Shown: positions 20,556-28,610, counted from the first letter of the stretch. The stretch is DNA of 33,507 nt from CAYGZM01 sp964354365 (GCA_964354365.1 CAYGZM010000030.1:1-33507); one strand, 5' to 3'. Numbers and translations: made by a program. Notes: a model not told the origin generated them from the sequence alone.

Positions 20556-22463
20556 TTACCAGAATATGATGTAAAGCACTACCGTCAGAAACGTTACAAA
20601 TATGCCGAAGTACACTGAACCCTTGGACCAGCTCAGTTCAATCTTCGTTTGCTCCGGCAGTGTAATTAGCTCCTTCATCGGTTTGGCCAATGTCACTATC
20701 AGCAGAATCGCCGCAATCGCGCCCACCGTAATTCCCATACGGTTCAGAAATGCCATATCGCCCCAGCCGAAGAACAAAATCCCGTAGATAATCGGGCTGA
20801 GAATCAGCCCCAAGACTCCGCAATACCGTGGCGTCTGCTTCACAAACAACCCGAACAAAAAGATCGTCAGCACGCCTGGCGATACGAAGCCCTGAAACTC
20901 CTGAATGAACGCAAAAGCGCCACTGAATCTGGGATTCGCCAGGACCGGCGCGATCAGACACCCGATGACCACGCCTATCGGCACGCACCACCGGCCTACC
21001 TGCACCAGCGCACTCTGCGTCGCCTTCTTATTGAACCATTCCCTGTAGATATCCATTGTGAAGATGGTCGAAGCCGCATTCAGCATCGCCGCTAACGTGC
21101 TGATCACCGCCCCCAACAACGCCGCCAATACAAATCCCCGCCACCCCGACGGAGTCAGATACCGAATCAACAGCGGAAATGCGCCATCGTAGTCGTAACC
21201 CACCAGCTCCTGCCGAACTTCAACATTGGGGTGACTCTTGGTCACGCCTTTGAGCAGTTCTGTGTTGAGTGCCCTGAGGTCCTGGCCGGCCGGAGCAGCC
21301 TTGCCTAATACCGCCGCATTGAATGTCAGCACCTCTGCGGCAAGCTTTGGCTGTAGCTGTGCAAAGTCGCTGTCGAATGGAATAACCATCGCTGCCCCGG
21401 CAGGCGCCGCCTTGGCCCGTTCAAATGCCTCCAGCACGGGCTTATTCAGCGACTTCAAGTTCATTGCGTTTTCCTGCATTTTCCCTGCGTACAGTCTGAA
21501 CGCAATAATCCCCGGAATGCACACGATGAACGGGATAATCAGCTTCAGGAAAGCCGCAAACACCACGCCCCTTTGCCCCTCACGCAGAGAGTGAGCGCCA
21601 AGGGTCCTCTGCATAATGTATTGGTTCAGGCCCCAGTAATAGAAGTTCGGAATCCAGATCCCCAATAGCAATGCCGTCCACGGCAGAAAGTCGCTGGCCC
21701 GCGGCAGAACCATGTGCATATTGGCTTCTTTGAGCACCGCGAACTTCTCGCCGAATGTGGCGCCGTCCCCCACACCTAATGATGAAGTCACTGCTGCAGC
21801 ATCGATCCCCTCGAACCTGCCCGGATTGTCCAGCGCCATAAACGCCAGCACCATTATCACCGCGCCGCCGATTATCAGCGCCGACCCTTGAATCAGGTCC
21901 GCCCAGGCGCAGGCCTTCAACCCTCCCGCTGCAACATATACGCCCGCAAGGATACCGACAAACCAGGAGAGCGTTGTAATATTGATCGGTATTCCCATCA
22001 GCTTTTCTGCAAACAACGGACTCAACGCCTTGGCCCCGAGATAGATTACAGTTGGGATTGTCACTCCCAGGTAGATAATCACCATCAGCAGCGACATCAC
22101 CAATCGGGCCGTATGATTAAAACGGTACTCCAAGTACTCAGGTATTGTGAAAATCCCGCTCTTGAGAAACTTGGGAAGGAAGAAAAACGCCACCACAACC
22201 AGGGTAATCGCGGCGATCCATTCGTAGCTCGCCACCGCCAGCCCAATCGAGCTCTTGGCCGCCTGGCCCGACATCCCGACAAACTGCTCGGCCGAGATGT
22301 TCGCCGCAATCAGCGAGAATCCGATCAGCCACCATTTCAGGCCCCGACCCGCTAAGAAATAATCCTCGCTGGTTTTCTCTTTGCGGCTCTTGAACAGGCC
22401 CACGCCAACCACACAAACGAAGAATACCGCCAATACCCCGAGGTCCAAACGACTCAATTCCAT
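20556..22463 (-). CDS. Sodium/solute symporter (SSS family, SGLT-like) with a large extramembrane insertion
   Basis: A 635-residue transporter with about 14 hydrophobic segments. SSS hallmarks include TSEDYFLAGRGLKWWLIGFSL, NISAEQFVGMSG and SYEWIAAITL in the first third, and LAALLGAVISTLAAMLNAASTIFTMDIY in the last third, where the sodium-site Ser/Thr residues lie. Planctomycete and Bacteroidetes relatives are usually annotated as sugar transporters. Residues about 325-430 form an unusual loop of roughly 105 residues before the next membrane segment; it is rich in Ala and Lys and absent from short SSS proteins. ATG 22463 has a strong AAGGAG seven bases upstream. Import of a monosaccharide for the galactokinase downstream is an inference from proximity. 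Confidence 0.93.
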   Translation of the reverse strand: MELSRLDLGVLAVFFVCVVGVGLFKSRKEKTSEDYFLAGRGLKWWLIGFSLIAANISAEQFVGMSGQAAKSSIGLAVASYEWIAAITLVVVAFFFLPKFLKSGIFTIPEYLEYRFNHTARLVMSLLMVIIYLGVTIPTVIYLGAKALSPLFAEKLMGIPINITTLSWFVGILAGVYVAAGGLKACAWADLIQGSALIIGGAVIMVLAFMALDNPGRFEGIDAAAVTSSLGVGDGATFGEKFAVLKEANMHMVLPRASDFLPWTALLLGIWIPNFYYWGLNQYIMQRTLGAHSLREGQRGVVFAAFLKLIIPFIVCIPGIIAFRLYAGKMQENAMNLKSLNKPVLEAFERAKAAPAGAAMVIPFDSDFAQLQPKLAAEVLTFNAAVLGKAAPAGQDLRALNTELLKGVTKSHPNVEVRQELVGYDYDGAFPLLIRYLTPSGWRGFVLAALLGAVISTLAAMLNAASTIFTMDIYREWFNKKATQSALVQVGRWCVPIGVVIGCLIAPVLANPRFSGAFAFIQEFQGFVSPGVLTIFLFGLFVKQTPRYCGVLGLILSPIIYGILFFGWGDMAFLNRMGITVGAIAAILLIVTLAKPMKELITLPEQTKIELSWSKGSVYFGIFVTFLTVVLYIIFW

Positions 22464-22561
22464 TTGTGATCTCCTTAATTCAAAGCTTCCCTGCCAAAAT
22501 CCTTTCTTTTTAGGTATGCTCTAAGTCATTCCATTGCCTTAGTCCCGTCAAATTCCCCGCC

Positions 22562-22589
22562 ATTATAGCCCCTTCCCCGCCAACGGCAA
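22562..22589 (-). promoter_or_regulatory. Candidate promoter of the symporter gene
   Basis: Minus-strand TTGCCG (22584-22589) and a perfect TATAAT (22562-22567) have a 16-bp spacer and lie about 100 bp upstream of the ATG at 22463. Confidence 0.4.
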
Positions 22590-22637
22590 CAAAATACAAA
22601 TCCCTTTCCGCCGATTTCTGCCCGGATACATCCTCTT

Positions 22638-22979
22638 TTAGCCCTGCAGCGCTTCGAGAGTATCCATCACAACCGGTATGTGCGTGTACGCCGGCCCGCC
22701 GCCCATCATCACTGCAACCGACGCCGCTTCGAGCACCTGCTCCTTCGTCGCCCCCGCATCAAGGCACTTCTTCACGTGAAGTCTAATGCACGGCGTGCAC
22801 TGAATTGCCACCGCTATCCCCAGCGCAACGAACTCTTTTTCCAGCAGCGAGATGGCCCCGTCCGCCATCACCTTTGCGAACAGGCCCGAAAAACCGTTAA
22901 TCGCATCGGGAACTTCCTGCTTCATCTTTGCCGCGTCACGTTGAAACTTCTCAAAAAACTCCTTTACTTCCTGTCCCAT
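22638..22979 (-). CDS. AhpD-like carboxymuconolactone decarboxylase family protein
   Basis: A 113-residue all-helical protein with the AhpD-type core: Glu at 47/49 followed by CTPCIRLH (Cys61, Cys64, His68), and the family C-terminal AGATKEQVLEAASVAVMMGGGPAYTH. AhpD-like proteins use the CxxC pair for peroxide or disulfide reduction; the CMD family also includes uncharacterised small proteins. ATG 22979 has GGAG seven bases upstream; the in-frame TTG at 22985 is less likely. It lies 174 bases upstream of the symporter gene and is probably transcribed separately. Confidence 0.88.
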   Translation of the reverse strand: MGQEVKEFFEKFQRDAAKMKQEVPDAINGFSGLFAKVMADGAISLLEKEFVALGIAVAIQCTPCIRLHVKKCLDAGATKEQVLEAASVAVMMGGGPAYTHIPVVMDTLEALQG

Positions 22980-23106
22980 TGTCAATCTCCATTCTGTTTA
23001 GCGCCCGCTGTTTAGCGGCCGCCGGTACGGCGGCCCACACTAACTGTCCAGATTGATTTGCGGTCCCCACTGCATAACTCTCTTAAACGCCTCGCCCTGA
23101 CTCGTG

Positions 23107-23149
23107 GCACGGGCATCCCCGCAAGGGGCCTCTGCGGGCCTGCCCGTGC
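23107..23149. repeat. Nested hairpin repeat (GCACGGGCA...TGCCCGTGC)
   Basis: Nine-base perfect arms at 23107-23115 and 23141-23149 enclose a second stem, CCCGC (23118-23122) with GCGGG (23134-23138). Confidence 0.75.
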
Positions 23150-23184
23150 TCGATTGGTGGACCGCTCAAGCCTAAATGGCTCAA

Positions 23185-23203
23185 GCGTGGTTTCCTACCA
23201 CGC
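23185..23203. repeat. Hairpin GCGTGGT-TTCCT-ACCACGC
   Basis: A perfect 7-bp stem with a 5-base loop in the intergenic region downstream of nnrD. Confidence 0.65.
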
Positions 23204-23355
23204 CAACCCGGCCCTCCATGTGTTTTGGTCATTTGATAATTCGTCATTTGAATTTGTTTCGGATTTCGTGCTTCGTATTTCGGATTTCACATTGTACCGT
23301 GGCCTATATCCACATTGAATGCTCTTTGCATCCTACTATGACGTTCGCCAGACAT

Positions 23356-24213
23356 TCATCCCCTCAAAAAAGCCTCGGGCAGCGCGTCCGAAATATCCGT
23401 CGCTATCATCCCAACCTGGCCCATTCTCTCAGCCGCAATGTCACCGGCTAACCCGTGCACATAAACGCCCAAAACCCCTGCATCAAAATCGCTCAGCCCT
23501 TGCCCGAGCAGGGCGGTTATTACTCCAGTCAGAACGTCCCCTGACCCCGCCGTCGCCATCCCGGGATTCCCCGTCTTATTGATATAAACCTTCTCGCCGT
23601 CCGTAACAACCGTCCCCGCGCCTTTAAGGACTACGACCGTCCCGGCCCGCTGCGCCAATTGCACGGCCTGTTCCTGCCGATCATCGGGCAGCGCCTCTCT
23701 AAAAAGCCCCGCCCACAATCTTTTCATTTCGCCCGGATGCGGTGTCAGAACCGCTTTTGCCTTGAGTCTGCCCGGCCAGTCTCCAAGCCCCGCTAAGTTG
23801 TTCAGGCCGTCCGCATCAATCACCAACCTCAATCCATCCTGCTCTATGAGTTTCTCTATAATCGCTCGAAGCTCCCCGCTTATCCCCACGCCCGGCCCGA
23901 ACGCCATCGCGTCGTTTTCCCCCGCAGCATCGAGAATCGCACGCATCGCCTTGGCCGATATCCGCCCCGCGCCATCCTCCGCCAACGGCACAGTCGTGAA
24001 CGAAGGCTCTATCGAAGCCACTATCGGCAGAATGCTCTTAGGCGTCGCCACGCGCACAAGCCCGGCCCCCGCACGCAGGGCGCTGCGACCCGCAAGGGCC
24101 GCCGCTCCGCTCATCCCCACGCTGCCGGCGATAATGCAGACCTTGCCAAAGTCGCCCTTATGCGCTTCCGCCGGGCGTGGTTTCAGTTTGGGTATCGTTT
24201 CTATCAACTGCAT
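23356..24213 (-). CDS. nnrD: ADP/ATP-dependent NAD(P)H-hydrate dehydratase, stand-alone
   Basis: A 285-residue ribokinase-fold enzyme that repairs hydrated NADH/NADPH. Family motifs are GDFGKVCIIAGSVGMSGAAAL near the start, the LTPHPGEM segment (156-163) and GNPGMATAGSGDVLTG (215-230), which holds the catalytic Asp. In many bacteria NnrD is fused behind the NnrE epimerase; this protein contains only the dehydratase and starts directly at its N-terminal strand, so the epimerase must be encoded elsewhere. The start is ATG 24213 with a weak Shine-Dalgarno. It is the last minus-strand gene before the plus-strand island. Confidence 0.93.
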   Translation of the reverse strand: MQLIETIPKLKPRPAEAHKGDFGKVCIIAGSVGMSGAAALAGRSALRAGAGLVRVATPKSILPIVASIEPSFTTVPLAEDGAGRISAKAMRAILDAAGENDAMAFGPGVGISGELRAIIEKLIEQDGLRLVIDADGLNNLAGLGDWPGRLKAKAVLTPHPGEMKRLWAGLFREALPDDRQEQAVQLAQRAGTVVVLKGAGTVVTDGEKVYINKTGNPGMATAGSGDVLTGVITALLGQGLSDFDAGVLGVYVHGLAGDIAAERMGQVGMIATDISDALPEAFLRG

Positions 24214-24270
24214 ACGAGCTCGTTTCGCGCAGCATATTACAGATAATGCAGGATATGGTCAATAAAAGAT

Positions 24271-24298
24271 TTGACAAGCAGATAAGAAGGTTTATAAT
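24271..24298 (+). promoter_or_regulatory. Perfect-consensus sigma-70 promoter for the plus-strand island
   Basis: TTGACA (24271-24276) and TATAAT (24293-24298) are both exact, with a 16-bp spacer. They point into the AT-rich island and lie about 68 bp upstream of the HicB-like start. An imperfect inverted repeat downstream (about 24330-24354, GTGG...CCAC with ATC/GAT outer bases) could be an operator. Confidence 0.7.
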
Positions 24299-24365
24299 AG
24301 AAAAATAAAGTGAAGAGTTTGTTTGGGATCAGTGGTAAAAGAATCCACCGATTTTAGCAGAGATT

Positions 24366-24533
24366 ATGACTGAAATTATATTTATCGTTGAAAATTCTGA
24401 CGAGGGTGGTTACACCGCCAAATCTCTCGGTTACTCTATTTATACCGAAGGCGACACATTAGACAACTTAAAAGAAAATATCAAAGATGCGGTACAATGC
24501 CACTTTGACCAAAAGGAGGTTCCCTGTCGCTGA
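24366..24533 (+). CDS. Short HicB-like antitoxin, C-terminally shortened
   Basis: A 55-residue protein, MTEIIFIVENSDEGGYTAKS followed by LGYSIYTEGDTLDNLKENIK and a DAVQCHFDQ segment: the beta-beta-alpha RNase-H-like fold of short HicB proteins. From memory, members of this group run about 70 residues and end in an IRLHFV-like strand; here TGA cuts the protein after KEVPCR, so that last strand is missing. No HicA toxin (dsRBD-like, with GSH motif) is found next to it. It is probably a remnant or an orphan. It lies directly behind the consensus promoter and about 80 bases ahead of the MNT gene. Confidence 0.65.
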   Translation: MTEIIFIVENSDEGGYTAKSLGYSIYTEGDTLDNLKENIKDAVQCHFDQKEVPCR

Positions 24534-24613
24534 CCATTCCAAGATAGCCAAAGCCGATTTGATTAGAGGACTATTCTAAAGATGTCATGTTGAAACGGAG
24601 ATGAGAAATCAAA

Positions 24614-24922
24614 ATGACATACAAAGATAAAGTAGCAGCAATCACAAAGCAATTCAGACGAGCCGTCGAAAAAAAACATAACATCATAGAGATGAAATTG
24701 TTTGGCTCTTTTGCACGTGGTGACTATTCAAAGACATCCGATATTGATTTGATGGTTAGACTACCCAAAGTAGACAGAAACATCGAAGAAGACTTGTTTG
24801 ATATTGCATACGATTTAGAGTTAGAACATGATTGTGTCATAGATGTGATAGTTCTTCCACAGGATATTGGCAATAACATCATGATTTACCGGAACATTCA
24901 GAAAGAGGGGCTCGCGATTTGA
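24614..24922 (+). CDS. MNT-type nucleotidyltransferase antitoxin (HEPN/MNT module)
   Basis: A 102-residue minimal nucleotidyltransferase. The active-site pattern GSx10DxD is exact: GSFARGDYSKTSDID, with Gly31-Ser32 and Asp43/Asp45. Proteins of this type (MntA) neutralise a HEPN RNase toxin by attaching AMP to it. The start ATG has GGAG upstream (ACGGAGATGAG region). The next gene starts with TTG inside the stop codon of this one (TTGA overlap), the normal arrangement for such pairs, but that toxin gene is damaged. Confidence 0.88.
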   Translation: MTYKDKVAAITKQFRRAVEKKHNIIEMKLFGSFARGDYSKTSDIDLMVRLPKVDRNIEEDLFDIAYDLELEHDCVIDVIVLPQDIGNNIMIYRNIQKEGLAI

Positions 24923-25161
24923 CTGATGAAGAAAAACGAGCTTTGGTAAAATACCGGTTAGAACCGGCAAATGAGTCAATGAAAGCGGCTCATCTTTTCT
25001 CGATGATAAGCTTTCAGCGACATGAGAGTTTTTCCAAGCGGCGCTGTGCGAACAATGCAAAGAGGGCGAATAACAGAGAAATGGCTGACGAACAAGCGGT
25101 GGATGCTGCGCTGAGGTCTCTGGTCGACATTGCCAAGGCCGACCTGCGCCACGCAAATTAA
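24919..25161 (+). pseudogene. Truncated HEPN-domain toxin remnant
   Basis: The 80-codon frame begins like a HEPN protein (TDEEKRALVKYRLEPANESM KAAHLF), overlapping the MNT stop by four bases. After about residue 27 the sequence no longer fits a HEPN domain: the AYYAMF helix and the Rx4-6H RNase motif are absent, and neither alternative frame restores them. The last 26 codons (MADEQAVDAALRSLVDIAKA...) read like a piece of another protein. I read this as a toxin gene destroyed by deletion or replacement. Confidence 0.55.
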
Positions 25162-25408
25162 CACGTAGATAAGACACCAGCGAACAGAGTCCTCATCACA
25201 TGTAGAGGTCTGTGGTGCATAAGACGGTCAGTGAAGCGCGGCATCCACTGACGAAAGAGAACTTGGGGAGTATTGCAGTTGGAGTATTATCTGGAAGAAA
25301 GATCTGAGGGCTGGTTTATCGGGAAACCATATAATACACAGTTGGCTGGCTCGTCTGCGATCGCGCCGCTTGACAAATTCCACTTGGATAGTACCTCCGC
25401 AGGCAGAA

Positions 25409-26110
25409 ATGTACCGGTTATATCTCGACACTTGCATACTCAACGACACATTTCCTCTCTGGCAGCGTGAACAATGCGGCAGTGTGCACCTTCAAGACAT
25501 AAAGATCCCCCTGTCTCGTTGGGCAGCCGAATATGTTGCTCTCTTCCATTTGCTTGACTTGGATGACCAATGGGAATTAGAGTTTGGCACATCCGAGGCA
25601 ACTTTGGACGAGATCTCCAGATTTCAAGGCGGAGGAACACACGCTTACGAAAAGAAGGCTTTCCTTGAAGATATTGCTGACACGCTATACTCCAACTTCT
25701 TGGAAAAGTGCAAGCCCGAGTCTATCCCAATTGTGCCTAACCTTCTTCAGCGTGCACGCAAGTTACTAGGAGATGAAGGCGATGCACTGCAAATCTGCCA
25801 AGCGGTTCAAGGGGGATGGGAGTTCTTTATAACGACTGACTTTCGGACGATACTTGTACATCAGTCATCACTCGAAGAGATAGTCTTCAAAACACACGGG
25901 TATCAAGGAAAACTCTGGCCGCAAGGCGGATGTGACCCAGCGGTAGAAAAACTTGGTATCAAACCGAGAAGTCCTCTTCAGTTTTTGGAGCAACATTTGA
26001 TGCCTTTGCCAATGCTGATCCGCACGTTATATGGTTCATGGACCGACCCGGATGAATTTGTTGACCAAACGGCCCGGGCCTTGCTTGCCTTGTCGAGACA
26101 CAGAAGTTGA
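25409..26110 (+). CDS. PIN-like domain protein (possible toxin or RNase)
   Basis: A 233-residue protein starting at ATG 25409 (MYRLYLDTCILND). The PIN acidic set is visible with normal spacing: Asp7 in YLDTCIL, Glu68 in TLDEIS, Asp125 in EGDALQI and Asp144 in FFITTDFRTIL. PIN domains are metal-dependent RNases, often VapC toxins; at 233 residues this is longer than VapC (about 130) and has an insert after strand 1 and a C-terminal extension of roughly 80 residues. An in-frame TTG at 25370 is an alternative start. A 63-65-codon frame just upstream (25273 or 25279 to 25470, TTG start behind GGGGAG) overlaps it and could encode a partner. Toxin activity is inferred from fold and context only. 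Confidence 0.6.
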   Translation: MYRLYLDTCILNDTFPLWQREQCGSVHLQDIKIPLSRWAAEYVALFHLLDLDDQWELEFGTSEATLDEISRFQGGGTHAYEKKAFLEDIADTLYSNFLEKCKPESIPIVPNLLQRARKLLGDEGDALQICQAVQGGWEFFITTDFRTILVHQSSLEEIVFKTHGYQGKLWPQGGCDPAVEKLGIKPRSPLQFLEQHLMPLPMLIRTLYGSWTDPDEFVDQTARALLALSRHRS

Positions 26111-26429
26111 AAGATACAGAGGGCCTTCCACAGCTTCCGACACAGGTTTCACAGGCCGCCCAACGCTGGTTCCACCCGAATGCGCCAGCACGCCGCCCCG
26201 TCGGGTTAGTCTTTACATCAACCGTTATGCGCCCGCGATAGAGAGTCTCCATTTCACGGCGCGCCGGCCAAACCCGGCCGTTAGCGGATTTGCCAAGAAT
26301 GTGAGGCAGGGATAATATCACACCTATCCCCCGGGGGTCGTTAGTCTTTGGTTTGGAGCGATGGTCTTTGGTCTTGAGTCTGAAGTCTTGCGTCTGCTGT
26401 TTCCTGTCTCCTGTATTCTGTCTCCTTTT
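26111..26429. other. Intergenic region without recognised features
   Basis: No convincing gene is present; the minus-strand frame over 25959-26321 has no family features. The right part (about 26340-26455) is T-rich simple-sequence-like DNA (TCTTTGGTCTTGAGTCT words) that ends inside larB. Confidence 0.5.
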
Positions 26430-27161
26430 TCATTTTCCTTCTTCAATTTTTTTATTTATCAGCGTCGCCGTGACCGCCGCGGAAAAACCGTTGTCGATAT
26501 TAACCACCGTCACGCCGGATGAACAACTATTGAGCATCGTCAATAGCGCCGATAGCCCCCCGAAGCTCGACCCATACCCGATGCTTGTCGGAACCGCGAT
26601 TACAGGGCAGCTTACCAGCCCGCCGACCACGCTGGCCAGCGCTCCTTCCATCCCCGCTACCACAATAATAACGTCTGCCTTTTGCAATTTTGGCAGATGC
26701 CCGAACAGCCTGTGAAGCCCCGCCACACCCACGTCGCAGATAAGCTCCGTCCGCTGCCCCATAATCTCCGCCGTTACCCTTGCCTCCTCCGCCACCGGCA
26801 AATCCGCCGTCCCCGCCGTCACTATCGGAAGAACGGATTTCGACGGCTCCAGCTCCTTCTGCTCCAGGACAATCGCCCTCGCGGCCTTTTCGTATCGCGC
26901 CTTTGGGAACTTGCCCGTCCTGGCCAGCTCCTCAAACACGTGCGCCTCCGCCCGCGTTGCAAGAACGTTGTTGCCCCTCGCCGCAAGGCTCTCGAATATC
27001 CTGATTATCTGCTCGTTCGTCTTGCCCGGACAGAATATCACCTCCGGAAACCCACGCCTGATCTGCCGATGGTGATCGACGCACGCAAACCCCAAATCCT
27101 CGAACGGCAGGTGACGCAGCTTCTCTATCGCCTCATCAATCCCCAGTTTGCCCTCTTTCAC
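26430..27161 (-). CDS. larB: LarB, pyridinium-3,5-biscarboxylate mononucleotide synthase
   Basis: A protein of 243 residues from GTG 27161. It is identified by the strongly conserved AIR-carboxylase-like C-terminal half: VAGMEGALASVVGGL, VIAVPTSIGYGSSFGGLSALL, MLNSCSSGVTVVNIDNGF, and the N-terminal LPFEDLGFACVDHHRQIRRG. LarB carboxylates and hydrolyses nicotinate adenine dinucleotide in the first step of nickel-pincer cofactor synthesis (lactate racemase system). LarC and LarE are not in the window. Family N-termini usually have an IRELLxxVKxG helix; here that helix (IRELLRQVKEGKL) lies upstream of the GTG, in frame back to an ATT codon at 27197 with GGAAGG six bases before it. The true start may be that ATT. 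Confidence 0.92.
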   Translation of the reverse strand: MKEGKLGIDEAIEKLRHLPFEDLGFACVDHHRQIRRGFPEVIFCPGKTNEQIIRIFESLAARGNNVLATRAEAHVFEELARTGKFPKARYEKAARAIVLEQKELEPSKSVLPIVTAGTADLPVAEEARVTAEIMGQRTELICDVGVAGLHRLFGHLPKLQKADVIIVVAGMEGALASVVGGLVSCPVIAVPTSIGYGSSFGGLSALLTMLNSCSSGVTVVNIDNGFSAAVTATLINKKIEEGK

Positions 27162-27247
27162 CTGCCTTAACAGTTCTCTTATCTGCTCAGCCTGAATACC
27201 TCACCTTCCTTTGTATGAATTCGTCCAACCCTTTGTATCGGACTTAA

Positions 27248-27352
27248 CTCTCTTGTGTCTGTGTCAATCCGCAAAAATCTGTGAAAACCTGTCCTGAGCG
27301 AAGCCGAACGGATCTGTGGTTTTCTTTGTGCCTTAGTGCCTTAGTGGCAAAT
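27248..27352. repeat. Low-complexity intergenic repeat (TCTGTG...TTGTGCCTTAGTG type)
   Basis: This DNA contains GTGCCTTA twice in tandem and AATCTGTG-like words. A similar stretch lies at about 30937-30991. It is probably a degenerate dispersed repeat between tsaD and larB. Confidence 0.4.
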
Positions 27353-27359
27353 TCGTTTC

Positions 27360-28439
27360 TCAACCTGTCGCTTTCGGTTCAAGACTCAAATCCGCAAACA
27401 GCCCGGCCTTGTACTTGTAATACGCCAAAGAGGCTACCATAACCGCGTTATCAGTGCAATACTGTTTCGGCGCCACCAATAGTCTTTTTGCCGGCCTCGA
27501 TGCCTCGCACATCTCCAGCAGGGCCTTTCTAAGCTGACTGTTCGCCGCCACGCCGCCGCCTAACAGCACCGTTTTCGCCCCAATCCTTTTGACCGCCCGC
27601 TGCGTCTTTTTCACAAGCACCTCGACGACCGCCGCCTCGAACGACGCCGCGATATCCGCAATCTCCTGCTCGCTCATCGAATCCACAAGGTTCTCCCCCT
27701 TCATATCCTGCCCGCGGCAGTGGTAGAGCACCGCTGTCTTGATCCCGCTGAACGAAAAATCAAGCGACCTCGGCCCTAACATCGACTGCGGAAATCGAAT
27801 CGCCTTCGGGTTTCCCTTCGCCGCCGCCTTCTCGATGCTCGGCCCGCCCGGATACGGCAGCTTCAATATGTTCGCCACCTTATCAAAAGCCTCGCCCGCA
27901 GCATCGTCGATTGTCGAGCCAAGCAGCTTCAGCTCCAACGGCGATTCGCAGTCATAAAGGCACGTATGTCCCCCCGATACGATAAGCGCAACCGCAGGCA
28001 GCTCCAGCTCATCCTCCGCCAACATCGCCGACTGCAAATGTGCGTGCAGGTGATTTATCGCGATCAAAGGCTTCTCCCACGCAAAGCTCAGGGCCTTCGC
28101 CGCCGTGACCCCCACCACAAGTGCAATCGTCAGCCCAGGCTGATTCGCCACCGCCACCGCATCGATCTCGTCCTTGCCGATTCCCGCCTGTTCTATCGCC
28201 TCCGCTATCACGGGATATATCTGCTCGATATGCGCACGCGACGCTATCTCCGGCACGACCCCGCCGTACTTCTCGTGCAGCTTGGTCTGCGACGCAACCA
28301 CCGACGACTTCACAACCTTACCATCCGCCACTACCGCCGCCGCAGTCTCATCACAGCTTGTCTCTATACCTAATATTTGCACCGATTCTTTCTTCACCGC
28401 TCGAATACTATCCGCATACCCTCCAAATGTCAAATCCAC
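27360..28439 (-). CDS. tsaD: tRNA N6-adenosine threonylcarbamoyltransferase
   Basis: An ASKHA-fold protein of up to 359 residues that transfers the threonylcarbamoyl group to A37 of ANN-decoding tRNAs with TsaB/TsaE. Motifs: ILGIETSCDETAAAVV at the N-terminus, NHLHAHL (HxxxH metal ligands), VSGGHTCLY, STIDDAAGEAFDKVA, FSFSGIKTA, GGGVAANSQLR and the terminal CTDNAVMVA with the third metal ligand. The frame is open to GTG 28439, but family N-termini begin close to ILGIE, so GTG at 28382 or 28397 may be the real start. No good Shine-Dalgarno settles it. A MITE-like element begins four bases upstream of the GTG at 28439. Confidence 0.93.
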   Translation of the reverse strand: MDLTFGGYADSIRAVKKESVQILGIETSCDETAAAVVADGKVVKSSVVASQTKLHEKYGGVVPEIASRAHIEQIYPVIAEAIEQAGIGKDEIDAVAVANQPGLTIALVVGVTAAKALSFAWEKPLIAINHLHAHLQSAMLAEDELELPAVALIVSGGHTCLYDCESPLELKLLGSTIDDAAGEAFDKVANILKLPYPGGPSIEKAAAKGNPKAIRFPQSMLGPRSLDFSFSGIKTAVLYHCRGQDMKGENLVDSMSEQEIADIAASFEAAVVEVLVKKTQRAVKRIGAKTVLLGGGVAANSQLRKALLEMCEASRPAKRLLVAPKQYCTDNAVMVASLAYYKYKAGLFADLSLEPKATG

Positions 28440-28442
28440 CGT

Positions 28443-28573
28443 TTAGTACCGCATTTCATGAGCTCTATGACTATCCTGTCATTTCGACCGAGCGCAGCGA
28501 GTGGAGAAATCTATCAAAACAGTTACAGTCTTTTTTGTCTCATAGTCGCGCCGTTTACGAAATGTTGTATTAG
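28443..28573. mobile_element. MITE-like element, copy 1 (degenerate TIRs, central type B hairpin)
   Basis: It begins TTAGTACCGCATTTC and ends GAAATGTTGTATTAG, with terminal inverted repeats matching at about 12 of 18 positions. The type B core starts 34 bases in, at exactly the distance seen in the copy at 33180-33320, and the distance from core to right arm is 53 versus 51 bases. There is no coding capacity. Confidence 0.65.
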
Positions 28574-28610
28574 CTTCTGCAAATCAACGTCCAACAACGA
28601 AAGTCAAGTA

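Larger units (their letters stand above)
22980..23355. other. Repeat-rich intergenic region
   Basis: No gene is seen. The region contains several hairpins: GGCCGCC/GGCGGCC (23017-23035), GCACGGGCA/TGCCCGTGC (23107-23149) with an inner CCCGC/GCGGG stem, and GCGTGGT/ACCACGC (23185-23203). A stretch at about 23223-23290 with repeated TTTCGGATTTCGTGCTTCG-like words resembles 12812-12950. Confidence 0.65.

Noticed and set aside
24271..26110. Possible complete prophage or integrative element
   Set aside because: No integrase, attachment-site repeat or structural gene was found; only toxin-antitoxin-like genes are present.
25959..26321. 120-aa minus-strand frame
   Set aside because: No family features; it overlaps the PIN-like gene antisense and has no supported start.
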